Shown here: positions 26,773 through 35,395 of the stretch, piece after piece | Position numbering within the stretch: position 1 is the first letter of the stretch | Layout of the letters: each line of letters opens with the position of its first letter | NCBI GenBank assembly: GCA_002307035.1 | Contig: DBTL01000091.1 | Coordinates: 1-64,000, forward strand | Source of the DNA: Bacteroides sp. UBA1317 | Lineage (GTDB): Bacteria; Bacteroidota; Bacteroidia; Bacteroidales; Bacteroidaceae | Length of the DNA stretch: 64,000 nucleotides | Reading direction: 5' to 3' | Translations under genes and position numbers: made by a program | The notes under the pieces: model-generated | Told to the model about the DNA's origin: nothing | The model's input: only the letters and a program-made list of their open reading frames with translations | Database searches by the model: none

Positions 26773-26809
26773 CCAATATGATTAATACCTTAAAAAGCCC
26801 CTTAAAGCC

Positions 26810-27988
26810 ATGGAACAAAAAATTGCCGAGACAAACGCCCGCGTCGACGTAGCCGACGTATTGAGAGGATTAGCCGTAATGGGAATCATCATTTTACACA
26901 GCATCGAACACTTCAACTTCTACTATTTTCCCGAAAACGTCCCCTTTGAATGGATGAAGTTTACCGACCGTATTATTTGGGACGGACTCTTCTTCACCTT
27001 CGGTGGCAAAGCCTATGCAGTCTTCGCTCTTCTGTTCGGTTTTAGTTTCTTTATTCAGAACGATAACCAACTACGACGTGGAAAAGATTTCCGTCTGCGG
27101 TTTCTATGGCGACTGACTTTACTCTTTATCATCGGACAGTTCAACGCCTCCTTCTTTACTGGTGAAATACTGACCATGTATGCTGTGATAGGTATCGTTC
27201 TACCCATCTGTTGCAAGTTAAGCGACCGTACGGTAGCGATCATTGGCACCCTCTTAATACTTCAACCCCTCGACTGGGGAAAAGTGATTTATGCCCTCAT
27301 CGATCCCAGCTATACTGCCAGACCAAGTTTGGGCAACTATTACTTTGGCGTAGCTTATGAAGTGCAGAAGAGCGGCACATTTCTCGAAACACTACGTATG
27401 AACATCTGGGAGGGACAACTGGCCAACTTTACATGGGCTTTTGAGCATGGACGCATCATGCAGACGGCAGGATTGTTCCTCTTCGGAATGCTCGTGGGCC
27501 GCAAGCGACTGTTCTTACACAGCGTCAGCACCGAGCAGCTATGGTTCAAATCATTGGGCATCGCCTTGCTCTGTTTCTTCCCTCTTTATGGATTGAATAA
27601 TCTGTTACCCGGTTTCATCTCCCGAGCTGCCCTGCTCACCCCATTACAACTCATCATCAGCTCGCTGAGCAACCTTAGCTTTATGGTGATACTCGTTACC
27701 GGAGGCTTGCTAACCTTCTATCGGGTGAAAGACAGAAGCTTCCTGATGCGTTTTACCACTTATGGCAAGATGAGTATGACAAATTACATCGGTCAGTCGC
27801 TCATCGGCTCCCTACTTTTCTACCATTGGGGCTTCTTCCTTGGCAGATATATGGGCGTTACCTATAGTTTTATCTTTGGCATTGTTTTTGTGCTCTTTCA
27901 AATGGCTTTCTGCTCTTGGTGGTTGAAGAGTCACAAGCACGGTCCGTTCGAAGGACTCTGGAAACGCCTGACTTGGATTAGAAAATAA
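26810..27988 (+). CDS. DUF418-family membrane protein
   Basis: This 392-residue inner-membrane protein has about ten TM segments. The N-terminal 'VADVLRGLAVMGIIILHSIEH' and the C-terminal 'FTTYGKMSMTNYIGQSLIG' plus 'WLKSHKHGPFEGLWKRLTW' are the signatures of DUF418 proteins (YeiB-like). These resemble acyltransferase-3 membrane proteins, but no enzymatic role is established. It is followed 11 bases later by a TPR protein, suggesting co-transcription. Confidence 0.88.
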   Translation: MEQKIAETNARVDVADVLRGLAVMGIIILHSIEHFNFYYFPENVPFEWMKFTDRIIWDGLFFTFGGKAYAVFALLFGFSFFIQNDNQLRRGKDFRLRFLWRLTLLFIIGQFNASFFTGEILTMYAVIGIVLPICCKLSDRTVAIIGTLLILQPLDWGKVIYALIDPSYTARPSLGNYYFGVAYEVQKSGTFLETLRMNIWEGQLANFTWAFEHGRIMQTAGLFLFGMLVGRKRLFLHSVSTEQLWFKSLGIALLCFFPLYGLNNLLPGFISRAALLTPLQLIISSLSNLSFMVILVTGGLLTFYRVKDRSFLMRFTTYGKMSMTNYIGQSLIGSLLFYHWGFFLGRYMGVTYSFIFGIVFVLFQMAFCSWWLKSHKHGPFEGLWKRLTWIRK

Positions 27989-27999
27989 AAAAGAAAAAA

Positions 28000-30204
28000 A
28001 TGGCCGGAAATTATTATAATGAACTACAGACCAATGAACAGCATCAGCTAATCATTCACCTTATATATAACAAAAGACTCAAAGAAGCTTTGGCAATGCT
28101 TAGTCAGTATCTGCATGATAGTGCTGACTGGGAAATGCATCAAAAACTGGAGCAGATACAAACGTCTTATAGTTATATGTTGCAATATATGCAGCAAGGT
28201 GTTGAAGATCCGGCCCGCAAAAAACTATACCTAAAACTTCTGGCCAGCGCAATGGAAATAGCCGACCAATCTCACATAGATAAGCTTACAAGTATCTCGA
28301 TCGACTATTACCACATCCTTAGGATGGGCTTGAGATCATTTCCTTTCGAAAGCCTGAAAAATTGTCGATTAACTCTGGAAGCATATATCGACAATTTAGC
28401 AGTGGCAAACATTCTTCCAAAGACGCCTAATGAAGAAGCTAACCAAGTGCGTAAACAACACGAAGAAACACTAAAAAAACTTTTTGAAGGAACATGGACT
28501 AACACTTTCTGGAGTGTAGAAGACGAAAGCGAAGCCGCTATGTTCATAAATTCAAAGCACATAACAACAAACGATGCCAGTCTATTTGTCAGTGCCGTCA
28601 CCCTTAGTCTAATGGAATGTTTTGACATAAAAAAAATGATGTGGCTCTTTGATGCCTATACCCATCCCATTGCACAAATTAATCAACGAGCATTAGTGGG
28701 TATTATGTTCATCATACATCTATACACTGATTGCTTGGATTTTTATCCTGAGATAGCAGCACGCCTTTCATTACTCAACGAAAATGAAACGTTCGGCAAA
28801 GAGATGAACCGGGCATACATCCAATGGCTACGCTGTCAGGAAACGGAGAAGATAGATAAGAAGATGCGAGAAGAAATCATCCCTGAAATGCTCAAGAAGG
28901 CAAATATGCGTGGCTTTAGATACGGCATTGAAGAGTCTGAAGAAGAGAATGACGATCAGAATCCTGATTGGAAAAATCCGAAACAATCGGATCTGGAAAA
29001 CAAACTGCGCGAGATGAGCGAACTACAGATAGAAGGTGCGGATGTGTATATGAGTACATTCTCACAACTAAAATCGTACCCGTTCTTTAAAACATTGAGC
29101 AACTGGTTCTACCCGTTCGACAAGCAACATTCCGCCATTATAAAAGAGTTTAACGACAACAACCAGGACGATAGTATCATCGACCTCGTGCTTGACTCAG
29201 GCTTCTTCTGCGACAGCGATAAATATTCCCTTTGCTTCACGATGATGCACATTCCTAAGAGTCAGCGAGAGATGATGTTAAGCCAGCTTTCCGAACAGCA
29301 AATGGAAGAATTCAGCGATAAGCATACTGGTGAATCACTAAAGAAAGCCTCTCAACAGCCAGAAATTATTTGCAATCAGTATCTTCACAGCCTATACCGT
29401 TTCTTCAAAGTTTACCCCCGCAAACGGGAGTTTCCGCCGATCTTTGATGGATACGTCTCTTTGCACAAATATCCGGTGCTTCGCGAAACGCTTCTCAAAC
29501 CGGAATATTTAATGCAATTGGGCAATTATTATTTTAGTAAAGAACACCCCAAAGAGGCTGCCGAAGTGTATATGGAAGTTATTGGCCTCGTAGGTGGAAA
29601 TGCAGATCTGTTTCAGAAGATAGGCTATTGCCGCCAAAAGGAAAAGAACTACGACCTTGCCATTGATGCTTACCTCAAAGCCGACATGATAAAACCCGAC
29701 AATGTATGGACCAATCGCCACTTAGGCACTTGCTACCGCCTCACGAGAGCATATGCCAAAGCAACCGAATATTATAGGAAAGTAGAAGCCGTGCAGCCGG
29801 AGAATCACAGCATACTCTTTCATATCGGTAGCTGCCTCGCCGAATTACAACGATACGAAGAAGCCTTGAACTATTTTTTCAAACTCGACTTCATAGAAAC
29901 GAACTGCGTAAGAGCATGGCGAGCTATTGCTTGGTGTTCCTTTGTAGAAGGAAAACATAAGCAAGCCATCAAATATTACGAGAAAGCAATAGAGAAATCA
30001 CCATTGTGGCAAGATTTCCTTAACGCAGGTCACGTATTCTGGTGTATGGGAAAAATCAATAAAGCCATTGAAATGTACTCAGAAGCCAAAACGTTATGCG
30101 CAAATCAGCCACTTTTCTTAGAACTCTTTCACGAAAATAGAGTGCAATTAGTGAAACAAGGAGTGAATGAAGACGATATTCCACTGATGCTCGACTTGCT
30201 TTAG
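28000..30204 (+). CDS. Large cytoplasmic TPR protein
   Basis: The protein has 734 residues with no signal peptide. The first 480 residues are helical with Asp/Glu/Lys-rich stretches (for example EESEEENDDQNPDW near residue 310). From about residue 500 there are at least five tetratricopeptide repeats, for example 'YFSKEHPKEAAEVYMEVIGL' and 'NYDLAIDAYLKADMIKPDN'. Such proteins act as protein-protein scaffolds. It shares an operon with the DUF418 membrane protein; a joint role is possible but unknown. Confidence 0.82.
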   Translation: MAGNYYNELQTNEQHQLIIHLIYNKRLKEALAMLSQYLHDSADWEMHQKLEQIQTSYSYMLQYMQQGVEDPARKKLYLKLLASAMEIADQSHIDKLTSISIDYYHILRMGLRSFPFESLKNCRLTLEAYIDNLAVANILPKTPNEEANQVRKQHEETLKKLFEGTWTNTFWSVEDESEAAMFINSKHITTNDASLFVSAVTLSLMECFDIKKMMWLFDAYTHPIAQINQRALVGIMFIIHLYTDCLDFYPEIAARLSLLNENETFGKEMNRAYIQWLRCQETEKIDKKMREEIIPEMLKKANMRGFRYGIEESEEENDDQNPDWKNPKQSDLENKLREMSELQIEGADVYMSTFSQLKSYPFFKTLSNWFYPFDKQHSAIIKEFNDNNQDDSIIDLVLDSGFFCDSDKYSLCFTMMHIPKSQREMMLSQLSEQQMEEFSDKHTGESLKKASQQPEIICNQYLHSLYRFFKVYPRKREFPPIFDGYVSLHKYPVLRETLLKPEYLMQLGNYYFSKEHPKEAAEVYMEVIGLVGGNADLFQKIGYCRQKEKNYDLAIDAYLKADMIKPDNVWTNRHLGTCYRLTRAYAKATEYYRKVEAVQPENHSILFHIGSCLAELQRYEEALNYFFKLDFIETNCVRAWRAIAWCSFVEGKHKQAIKYYEKAIEKSPLWQDFLNAGHVFWCMGKINKAIEMYSEAKTLCANQPLFLELFHENRVQLVKQGVNEDDIPLMLDLL

Positions 30205-30285
30205 CAAATATGAAAAAGAACAGAGTGTTCGTTTTCGCACAGTACTACAAATCGATAAACTGCTGATTTTCAATATTTTACTTAT

Positions 30286-30302
30286 TTGGCACATCTCTTG
30301 TA
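30286..30302 (+). promoter_or_regulatory. Sigma54-like promoter upstream of the DUF3836-like gene
   Basis: TTGGCACATCTCTTGTA matches the -24/-12 consensus TTGGCACN5TTGCW except for T instead of C in the -12 GC element, with the GG and G(C) elements ten bases apart. No TAnnTTTG box is seen nearby. It lies about 128 bases upstream of the gene at 30430. Confidence 0.45.
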
Positions 30303-30429
30303 TTCTTATTGACGATCAATTAATCTTAAAAAAAAGAGATTTATTGATGCAACTAAAAAAAGACTAGTTACGTCTAATAAGCATAAAAGACAAAGAGAAT
30401 AATAAAAGAAACAATTAATAAGTAAGATT

Positions 30430-30948
30430 ATGAAAGCAACAATGTTTATCACTAAAGTGATTGTATTAGTAACCCTGTTTTTAAGTGTATGCGGACTGGC
30501 GTCAGCAGCCAAAAGCAACGATGGTGAAAGAAGTTTTATCAACAACGATGTATTAAAAGACGGAAAAGTAGTATCTCGTGAAGTGTATGTACTTGAAAAA
30601 GGATCATCAACTCTATCCCCGGTTAAGAAGTTTGAATATGCTTACGACGAAACTCAACAGTTAAAAGAAAAAACAACGCACGTATGGAATCCTTCAGCTG
30701 CAAAATGGATGAAAGAGTCATTGCTTAGCATCAGCCGCACCGGAACGGAAACGATTGTAGAATACGCCCTATGGGTATCCAATAAAAAAGAATTTGCTCC
30801 TTCCGAAAAGTTTGTATATGTAACCAATGCTGAAGACAACATGATTACCCAATACAGTTACAAGATGAACAAACGTACCAAAGAATGGGAATTACAAAAG
30901 AATGCCAAAGTTCCTGCTATAGACAATATTTTTGCTAAAGCAGAATAA
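30430..30948 (+). CDS. Secreted DUF3836-like protein
   Basis: The protein has 172 residues and a signal peptide (about residues 1-27, ending GLASAA). The mature part contains repeated Tyr/Lys strands such as 'KFEYAYDETQQLKEKTTHVWN' and 'KFVYVTNAEDNMITQYSYK', which look like the YD-like repeat sheets of Bacteroides DUF3836 proteins. These are small periplasmic or surface proteins of unknown role, often in many copies per genome. It stands alone with a possible sigma54 promoter and a terminator. Confidence 0.8.
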   Translation: MKATMFITKVIVLVTLFLSVCGLASAAKSNDGERSFINNDVLKDGKVVSREVYVLEKGSSTLSPVKKFEYAYDETQQLKEKTTHVWNPSAAKWMKESLLSISRTGTETIVEYALWVSNKKEFAPSEKFVYVTNAEDNMITQYSYKMNKRTKEWELQKNAKVPAIDNIFAKAE

Positions 30949-31035
30949 ATTCCGCCAATCAGAGACGTTATTTAAAAGGTTAATATAGATCAAGAGTCTG
31001 TTCAGTGGTGTGATACCAGTAATTGAGTCAGACAG

Positions 31036-31060
31036 AAGGCAGCCAAAATGAGGTTGCCTT
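31036..31060 (+). terminator. Intrinsic terminator after the DUF3836-like gene
   Basis: AAGGCAGCC and GGTTGCCTT form a 9-bp stem with a 7-base loop, followed by TCTTCTTTT. Confidence 0.75.
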
Positions 31061-31277
31061 TCTTCTTTTAAACGTCCGAACTTAGAAAGAATAATGAAAC
31101 AGTAAATCTTCTGAATATGCACATTTAAGAGTTTAAATTAAGATCTTTTTCATCACATTCTCTTTTTAAGTTAACAATATTTGTACATAACATGCTATCT
31201 AGCGGTAAAAATAGCATATTATCAATACAACGCAAACAGATATTAACTTAATCTAACTAATAATTGGATAGTCGTAA

Positions 31278-31307
31278 TTTGATATATGAAAAAAAAACAT
31301 ATATTTG
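31278..31307 (+). promoter_or_regulatory. Full promoter of the isolated GT2 gene
   Basis: TTTG at 31278-31281 and TATATTTG at 31300-31307 are 18 bases apart. The promoter lies downstream of the first possible start codon (31264), which shows that translation begins at 31330. Confidence 0.65.
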
Positions 31308-31329
31308 TGGCATAAATCAATCAAACTAT

Positions 31330-32190
31330 ATGTTAGTTTCAATCATTGTATTAAACTATAATACGCCTGATATTACTGTAGAGTGCTTAGGTAGTATCAT
31401 TCAAAATTTAGATCCGACAATATACCAACTAATAGTTGTAGATAATTGCAGTTCTTCTGAAAATTTAGAAAGGTTAAAAACAAAACTTTCAACATTCACA
31501 AATGTTCAGCTGATAGTTTCAGACTTTAACAGAGGATACGGTGGAGGAAACATGTTAGGTGCTTTTCATTCAAAGGGCGATTTCATATGCTTCGTTAATA
31601 GTGACGTGAAATTGATAGAAGACTGCATTGTCCCTGCTTGCTCTTATTTGCAAGTACATTCTTCTGTAGGCTGTGTAAGCCCTCAACAGCTAAATGTCCA
31701 TCATAAGAAAGAACCATCTTTTGATCATGGACCAGGTATAATAAAAGAACTTTTTGGAAAAAATATCTTAGAGCAATTGAATCCTCAAAAATACCCCAGA
31801 CGAAAGTATAATCTGCATAAGGAACCTTTAGAGGTAGTTCATACTTCCGGCTCAATGATGATATTACCGACTAATTTGTTTTTCAAAATTGGAGGCTTTG
31901 ATCCGAATATTTTCTTATACTATGAAGAATATGACATTTCCACTCGATTAAAAAAAGAAGGTTATGCAAGTGTCTTCCTCCCAATGTTTTCCTATTTACA
32001 CATTCATGGCGTTACAATTGAGTGTACGACCAGTAAATTAAAAGCAATGTCTGAATTATACAAATCAAAGCTTTATGTCTATAAAAAGCATCATAATATA
32101 ACTTTCTATTCACTCTATTTCATGCTAAATATCTTTAAATTAGTCGCTAAATCTAAGCTTCATTATATATTTCCTCAAAGACTTTATTAA
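31330..32190 (+). CDS. Family 2 glycosyltransferase
   Basis: This GT-A glycosyltransferase begins MLVSIIVLNYNTPDITVECL. It has 'VVDNCSSSENLERL', the nucleotide/metal motif 'FVNSDVKL' and acceptor-site 'ILYYEEYDISTRLKKEGY', as in rhamnosyl- or other polysaccharide-building transferases (WbbL-like). Length is 286 residues. It is more AT-rich than its neighbours and has no glycan-synthesis partners nearby, which suggests an isolated or transferred gene. It converges with maf, the two stop codons being only seven bases apart. Confidence 0.87.
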   Translation: MLVSIIVLNYNTPDITVECLGSIIQNLDPTIYQLIVVDNCSSSENLERLKTKLSTFTNVQLIVSDFNRGYGGGNMLGAFHSKGDFICFVNSDVKLIEDCIVPACSYLQVHSSVGCVSPQQLNVHHKKEPSFDHGPGIIKELFGKNILEQLNPQKYPRRKYNLHKEPLEVVHTSGSMMILPTNLFFKIGGFDPNIFLYYEEYDISTRLKKEGYASVFLPMFSYLHIHGVTIECTTSKLKAMSELYKSKLYVYKKHHNITFYSLYFMLNIFKLVAKSKLHYIFPQRLY

Positions 32191-32197
32191 ATAATAC

Positions 32198-32779
32198 CTA
32201 CAGCTGCTTCAACTCCCGATAAAGCCGTTGTATTGGTAATCCCATGACATTAAAGTAACTGCCCGAAATGCTTTCTACTCCTATAAAACCGATCCATTCT
32301 TGCACACCGTATGAACCGGCCTTGTCAAGCGGACGAAAACGATGCACATAAAAATCTATTTCATCATTAGTTAAGGAAGCAAACCTGACTTCAGATATGG
32401 CAGAGAACGATTTTTGCCAATCGGGTGTAGTGAGACACACGCCGGTGATTACCTGATGCGTCTTCCCGGAAAGTTTGCGAAGCATTGCTGCCGCATCGGC
32501 TTCATCACAAGGTTTACCAAGCATCTCACCTTCCAACCACACGATGGTATCTGCTGTTATCACCAATGAATCGGCCAAGAGCATTTCCCTGTAAGCTTCC
32601 GCCTTCTTTCGGGCAATGTAGACCGGAATCTCCTCTCCTTTCAATTCGGCAGGAAAAGATTCATCCACATCGGGTAACGTTTTTACTTCGTAATCAATGC
32701 CAAGGCCGGTAAGCAACTCTTTTCTACGAGGAGAATTCGATGCCAGCAAAATGCGGTATTTATTTAAATTATCTAACAC
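32198..32779 (-). CDS. maf: Maf-like nucleotide pyrophosphatase
   Basis: The N-terminal motif LASNSPRRKELL and the catalytic-base region 'ADTIVWLEG' identify the Maf/HAM1-like family. These hydrolyse dTTP, UTP or modified pyrimidine nucleotides in house-cleaning. 193 residues is normal. It is the last gene of a leftward four-gene operon, 33 bases after kdsC-like. Confidence 0.94.
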   Translation of the reverse strand: MLDNLNKYRILLASNSPRRKELLTGLGIDYEVKTLPDVDESFPAELKGEEIPVYIARKKAEAYREMLLADSLVITADTIVWLEGEMLGKPCDEADAAAMLRKLSGKTHQVITGVCLTTPDWQKSFSAISEVRFASLTNDEIDFYVHRFRPLDKAGSYGVQEWIGFIGVESISGSYFNVMGLPIQRLYRELKQL

Positions 32780-32812
32780 GATTCTATTCTTTATTTACAA
32801 TTAAACATTCGG

Positions 32813-33334
32813 TTACCAGCCAAAAGCATCACCCGTCATCCATTTACCTTGCGCTTTTAGCACTTGCTCTATCACATCACGGCCGCAACCATACCCTCCA
32901 TCTTGGTGAGAAATATAGCGTGCCACCTGCTTTGCTTCCGGAGCAGCATCTCGAGGGCAACAAGGTAGTCCGCACGCACGCATCACTTCTATATCGGGCA
33001 CATCATCGCCCATATAAAGAATCTCTTCATCCCTCAATCCATGTTTGTCTCGAAAGTCGTGGTAATCGTGTATCTTAACGCATGATCCCATGTACACATC
33101 CGTAATACCTAGTCCGGCAAACCGTTTGCGCACCGCCTCTGTTCGGCCGCCGGTAATGATGGCAACATGAAATCCCTCTTTCACTGCCAGTTGCAACGCA
33201 TAACCATCTTTCACGTTAACCGTGCGCATGGGTTCTCCGCTCGGGTGTAGCGACAATACATCTGAGCTCAGCACGCCATCCACATCGAAGGCAAGAGCTT
33301 TTATCTTAGTTAAATCATAATTAATCGTACTCAT
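32813..33334 (-). CDS. kdsC: KDO-8-phosphate phosphatase-like HAD hydrolase
   Basis: This compact HAD phosphatase of 173 residues lacks a large cap and has motif I '[10 protein letters not shown]', motif II 'ITGGR' and motif IV '[12 protein letters not shown]'. It fits KdsC, which makes free KDO for lipopolysaccharide inner core. Tetrameric C0 HADs of this type also include sialic-acid-9-phosphatase-like enzymes, so the substrate is likely but not certain. It is third in the leftward operon. Confidence 0.88.
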   Translation of the reverse strand: MSTINYDLTKIKALAFDVDGVLSSDVLSLHPSGEPMRTVNVKDGYALQLAVKEGFHVAIITGGRTEAVRKRFAGLGITDVYMGSCVKIHDYHDFRDKHGLRDEEILYMGDDVPDIEVMRACGLPCCPRDAAPEAKQVARYISHQDGGYGCGRDVIEQVLKAQGKWMTGDAFGW

Positions 33335-33397
33335 CTTTTATTTAATCATATTGTTAGCACATTGTTCAATATCCAAGGGAAAAAAGCCCTTCACCAA

Positions 33398-34195
33398 TCA
33401 ATCCTTGTTTGCCAGCCGATGAATATCGTCGCTAAGCAGACGATAGATCTCCTGCATCTGCGGTTCATCGGCAAGCATGGCCAGATGACTATCAATCACA
33501 TTCTGATCGCATCTCAAAGCCGGCCCCGTCTGTGCCTGCTTCGGTGGCAACGTGTGCACCTTGCGACATGTTTCGTCAATAAGCGGTAACACGGCATCAA
33601 ACGAAAGGTGATATTTCTGCAATAACTCTGCAGCCAGAGCATACATGTGGTTAGTAAAGTTGCAAGCAAAGACAGCTGCCAAGTGTAGACTACGCCGTTG
33701 TTCGGAAGTTGAGTCATACACTTTCTTGGAGAGTATGGAAGCTATTTTTTTAAGAAGATCAGCATCTTCTACGGAAGAAGCTTCTATAAAGAAAGGTATT
33801 TGGCTAAAATCAGTCTCTTGCAATTTACTGAAAGTCTGCATCGGATAAAGAACACCATAACGGGAGGTAACGCCCTGCCAAACATCCATCGGAAGGCTTC
33901 CTGCAGTATGAACCAGCAAAGCCCCCTCCTTTTGAACGACAATTTGGGGCAGCAATTGCATAAAGGCTGAATCAGTGAGAGAAACAATATAAAGTTCAGC
34001 GTTCGTCACCACCGCATCCAGAGCAGTCGTAAATTCTGCCTCCACCGCGTCTGCCAAAGTGCGTGCCGACTCTTTCGAGCGACTATACACCTGAACAATA
34101 CGAAACCCTTTCCGATAAAGTGCCTTTGCCAGATTTGTAGCCAAATTTCCGGCACCAATAAAGACTATCGGAGTATCTTCTATGCTTCTTTTCAT
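33398..34195 (-). CDS. Rossmann-like DUF2520 protein
   Basis: The N-terminal NAD(P)-binding fold (VFIGAGNLATNLAKALYRKGF) resembles F420-dependent NADP reductases and ProC-like enzymes. A DUF2520 C-terminal helical domain ('SLHLAAVFACNFTNHMYALAAELL') follows. Length is 265 residues. No reaction has been established for this family. It overlaps the upstream nitroreductase gene by 4 bases, and kdsC-like and maf follow. Confidence 0.86.
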   Translation of the reverse strand: MKRSIEDTPIVFIGAGNLATNLAKALYRKGFRIVQVYSRSKESARTLADAVEAEFTTALDAVVTNAELYIVSLTDSAFMQLLPQIVVQKEGALLVHTAGSLPMDVWQGVTSRYGVLYPMQTFSKLQETDFSQIPFFIEASSVEDADLLKKIASILSKKVYDSTSEQRRSLHLAAVFACNFTNHMYALAAELLQKYHLSFDAVLPLIDETCRKVHTLPPKQAQTGPALRCDQNVIDSHLAMLADEPQMQEIYRLLSDDIHRLANKD

Positions 34196-34731
34196 TCTTG
34201 TCCTCCAAACTTATTGATATGTATTTTCTCCCATTGCAAATGTTCTTCGTCAAAGGGTTTGCGCTCCATCCCTTTATGTCCGATGGCAATGATAGAGAGC
34301 ACTTGCAACTGCAATGGAATATCGAGCACACCACGTACAAACTCATCCGAGGGCATGCCCGTAGCCGTATGGCGTTCGCGCACCTGTATCCAGCAACTAC
34401 CCAAGCCTAAATCTTCTGCTTGGAGCTGAATTATAATAGAAGCAATCGACGCATCTTCTATCCAGACATCGTTAGCCAGAGGATCGGCCATGACCACAAT
34501 AGCCAAAGCTGCATCTCCCAGAAAAGAAGATCCATACTCTTTGCAATGTGCCAATTGTTGAAGTTGCTCTTTATCATCTACTGCAATAAACTGCCACGAA
34601 TTACTCCTTTTTGAAGTGGGAGACATCAGTGCCGCTTTGAGTAGCGTAACCACCTGTTCCTGCGTCAGTTCTTCGTCGGTAAACTTGCGCATACTGCGAC
34701 GATTCTTTATTAATTCGCTAAAATCTTCCAT
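34192..34731 (-). CDS. Nitroreductase family protein
   Basis: The FMN-dependent oxidoreductase fold begins 'LIKNRRSMRKFTDEELTQEQV', with 'SPTSKRSNSWQFIAVDD' as the FMN-binding strand and 'DLGLGSCWIQVRERH' in the second half. 179 residues is typical. It is first in the operon nitroreductase - DUF2520 - kdsC - maf, with a TATCTTTG box upstream. Physiological substrate unknown. Confidence 0.92.
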   Translation of the reverse strand: MEDFSELIKNRRSMRKFTDEELTQEQVVTLLKAALMSPTSKRSNSWQFIAVDDKEQLQQLAHCKEYGSSFLGDAALAIVVMADPLANDVWIEDASIASIIIQLQAEDLGLGSCWIQVRERHTATGMPSDEFVRGVLDIPLQLQVLSIIAIGHKGMERKPFDEEHLQWEKIHINKFGGQE

Positions 34732-34764
34732 ACCGTATTCTATTTCTTGTCGCTAATCTTTGCG

Positions 34765-34772
34765 CAAAGATA
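34765..34772 (-). promoter_or_regulatory. -7 promoter box of the nitroreductase/DUF2520/kdsC/maf operon
   Basis: CAAAGATA on the plus strand reads TATCTTTG on the minus strand, 33 bases upstream of the start at 34731. Confidence 0.6.
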
Positions 34773-34876
34773 CAAAAGTTAGTGCTAATAGCAACATTAA
34801 TTGGTCGTATTCTACAGCCTTCATAAATACAATTTTATTTACAAACAAGAAGGTTTTCAGATACCATATAACTTCA

Positions 34877-34968
34877 GCGTGTTGAATGTCCGATATTAGC
34901 GTGTTGAAATCGGACATTCAACACGCTAATATCGGACATTCAACAAACCCCTCTCACAAAACCTGTAG
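34877..34968. repeat. Dispersed palindromic repeat, copy B (complete)
   Basis: A perfect 29-bp inverted repeat (34880-34908 and 34917-34945) surrounds an 8-base spacer, followed by AAACCCCTCTCA and CCTGTAG. The arms consist of GTGTTGAA modules separated by tgtccgatattagc. An 18-base block (34939-34956) is identical to copy A at 44-61. No promoter lies within the palindrome. Confidence 0.85.
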
Positions 34969-35102
34969 CGATAGATCAGCAATTCTTACATTTCGGGAAG
35001 AATAGCAGTCGCAAGATTACGCATAATGAACAAAATCGCTCACACTAAACGTTATAAAACCAGATAAATAATAGAAATTTATCAAGTATAAAAAGAATTG
35101 CG

Positions 35103-35110
35103 TATTTTTG
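35103..35110 (+). promoter_or_regulatory. -7 promoter box of the 62-residue basic protein gene
   Basis: TATTTTTG matches TAnnTTTG, 37 bases before the ATG at 35148. Confidence 0.55.
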
Positions 35111-35147
35111 TACCCTCATTTCATACAACCTTTAATAAAAGTAGAGA

Positions 35148-35336
35148 ATGAAAAATCGAATAACAAGAAACGATTACATTAAAGCGAATCGTAAAGCCAG
35201 CCGAGAAGAAGAAATCGAGGCTCATGGACACCCCATCAGTTTTAAGCGGGTGCACCAATCAAAGAAAGTTTATAACCGCAAAAAGACAAAGGCAGGCAAT
35301 AAGGGTCTGCCTTATTTTTTTCCTCTAGCCGCATAA
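35148..35336 (+). CDS. Small basic protein, conserved in appearance
   Basis: The 62-residue protein is very basic, with 'KNRITRNDYIKANRKASREEEI' and 'SKKVYNRKKTKAG' and no signal peptide. It could bind nucleic acids, but no domain is recognised. The last 15 or so residues (LPYFFPLAA) are encoded by the terminator hairpin and T-run at 35289-35320, so the open frame passes through a transcription stop. The C-terminus is therefore unlikely to be under protein selection; the functional part is probably the first 45 residues. Confidence 0.62.
   Translation: MKNRITRNDYIKANRKASREEEIEAHGHPISFKRVHQSKKVYNRKKTKAGNKGLPYFFPLAA
35289..35313 (+). terminator. Intrinsic terminator overlapping the end of the 62-residue gene
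   Basis: AAGGCAG and CTGCCTT form a 7-bp stem followed by ATTTTTTT. It lies before the stop codon at 35334-35336. Confidence 0.7.
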
Positions 35337-35395
35337 ATTCACCTCAAAAGAAAGATTTTCGCCCCCCAAACTTCACAGAAAACAAATAAATAGAA

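Larger units (their letters stand above)
26256..26809. other. 554-base gene-free region with sRNA-like unit and tandem array
   Basis: The region contains a promoter box (26320-26327), a perfect terminator hairpin (26367-26399), a degenerate 22-base tandem array (26451-26560) and the DUF418 promoter (26765-26772). Open frames here are short, overlap in frames 1 and 3 and run through the array, whose period of 22 is not a multiple of three. I treat them as not coding. Confidence 0.65.
30949..31329. other. 381-base gene-free region
   Basis: It holds the terminator at 31036-31060 and the GT2 promoter at 31278-31307. The rest is AT-rich, with nothing I can call. Confidence 0.6.
34732..35147. other. 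416-base divergent intergenic region
   Basis: It contains the leftward nitroreductase promoter (34765-34772), the palindromic repeat copy B (34877-34968) and the rightward promoter TATTTTTG (35103-35110). No further gene is visible. Confidence 0.7.

Noticed and set aside
26349..26785. Two overlapping open frames of about 100 codons
   Set aside because: They run in different frames through the 22-bp tandem array and the terminator region. Period 22 is not a multiple of three, composition is not protein-like, and no start signal fits.
31264..31329. Earlier start for the isolated GT2
   Set aside because: A full promoter (31278-31307) lies inside the extension, so it would not be transcribed as a whole.
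34880..34945. Invertible promoter (DNA inversion site) as known in Bacteroides
   Set aside because: The inverted arms are separated by only 8 bases with no promoter in between, and no serine or tyrosine recombinase gene is nearby.
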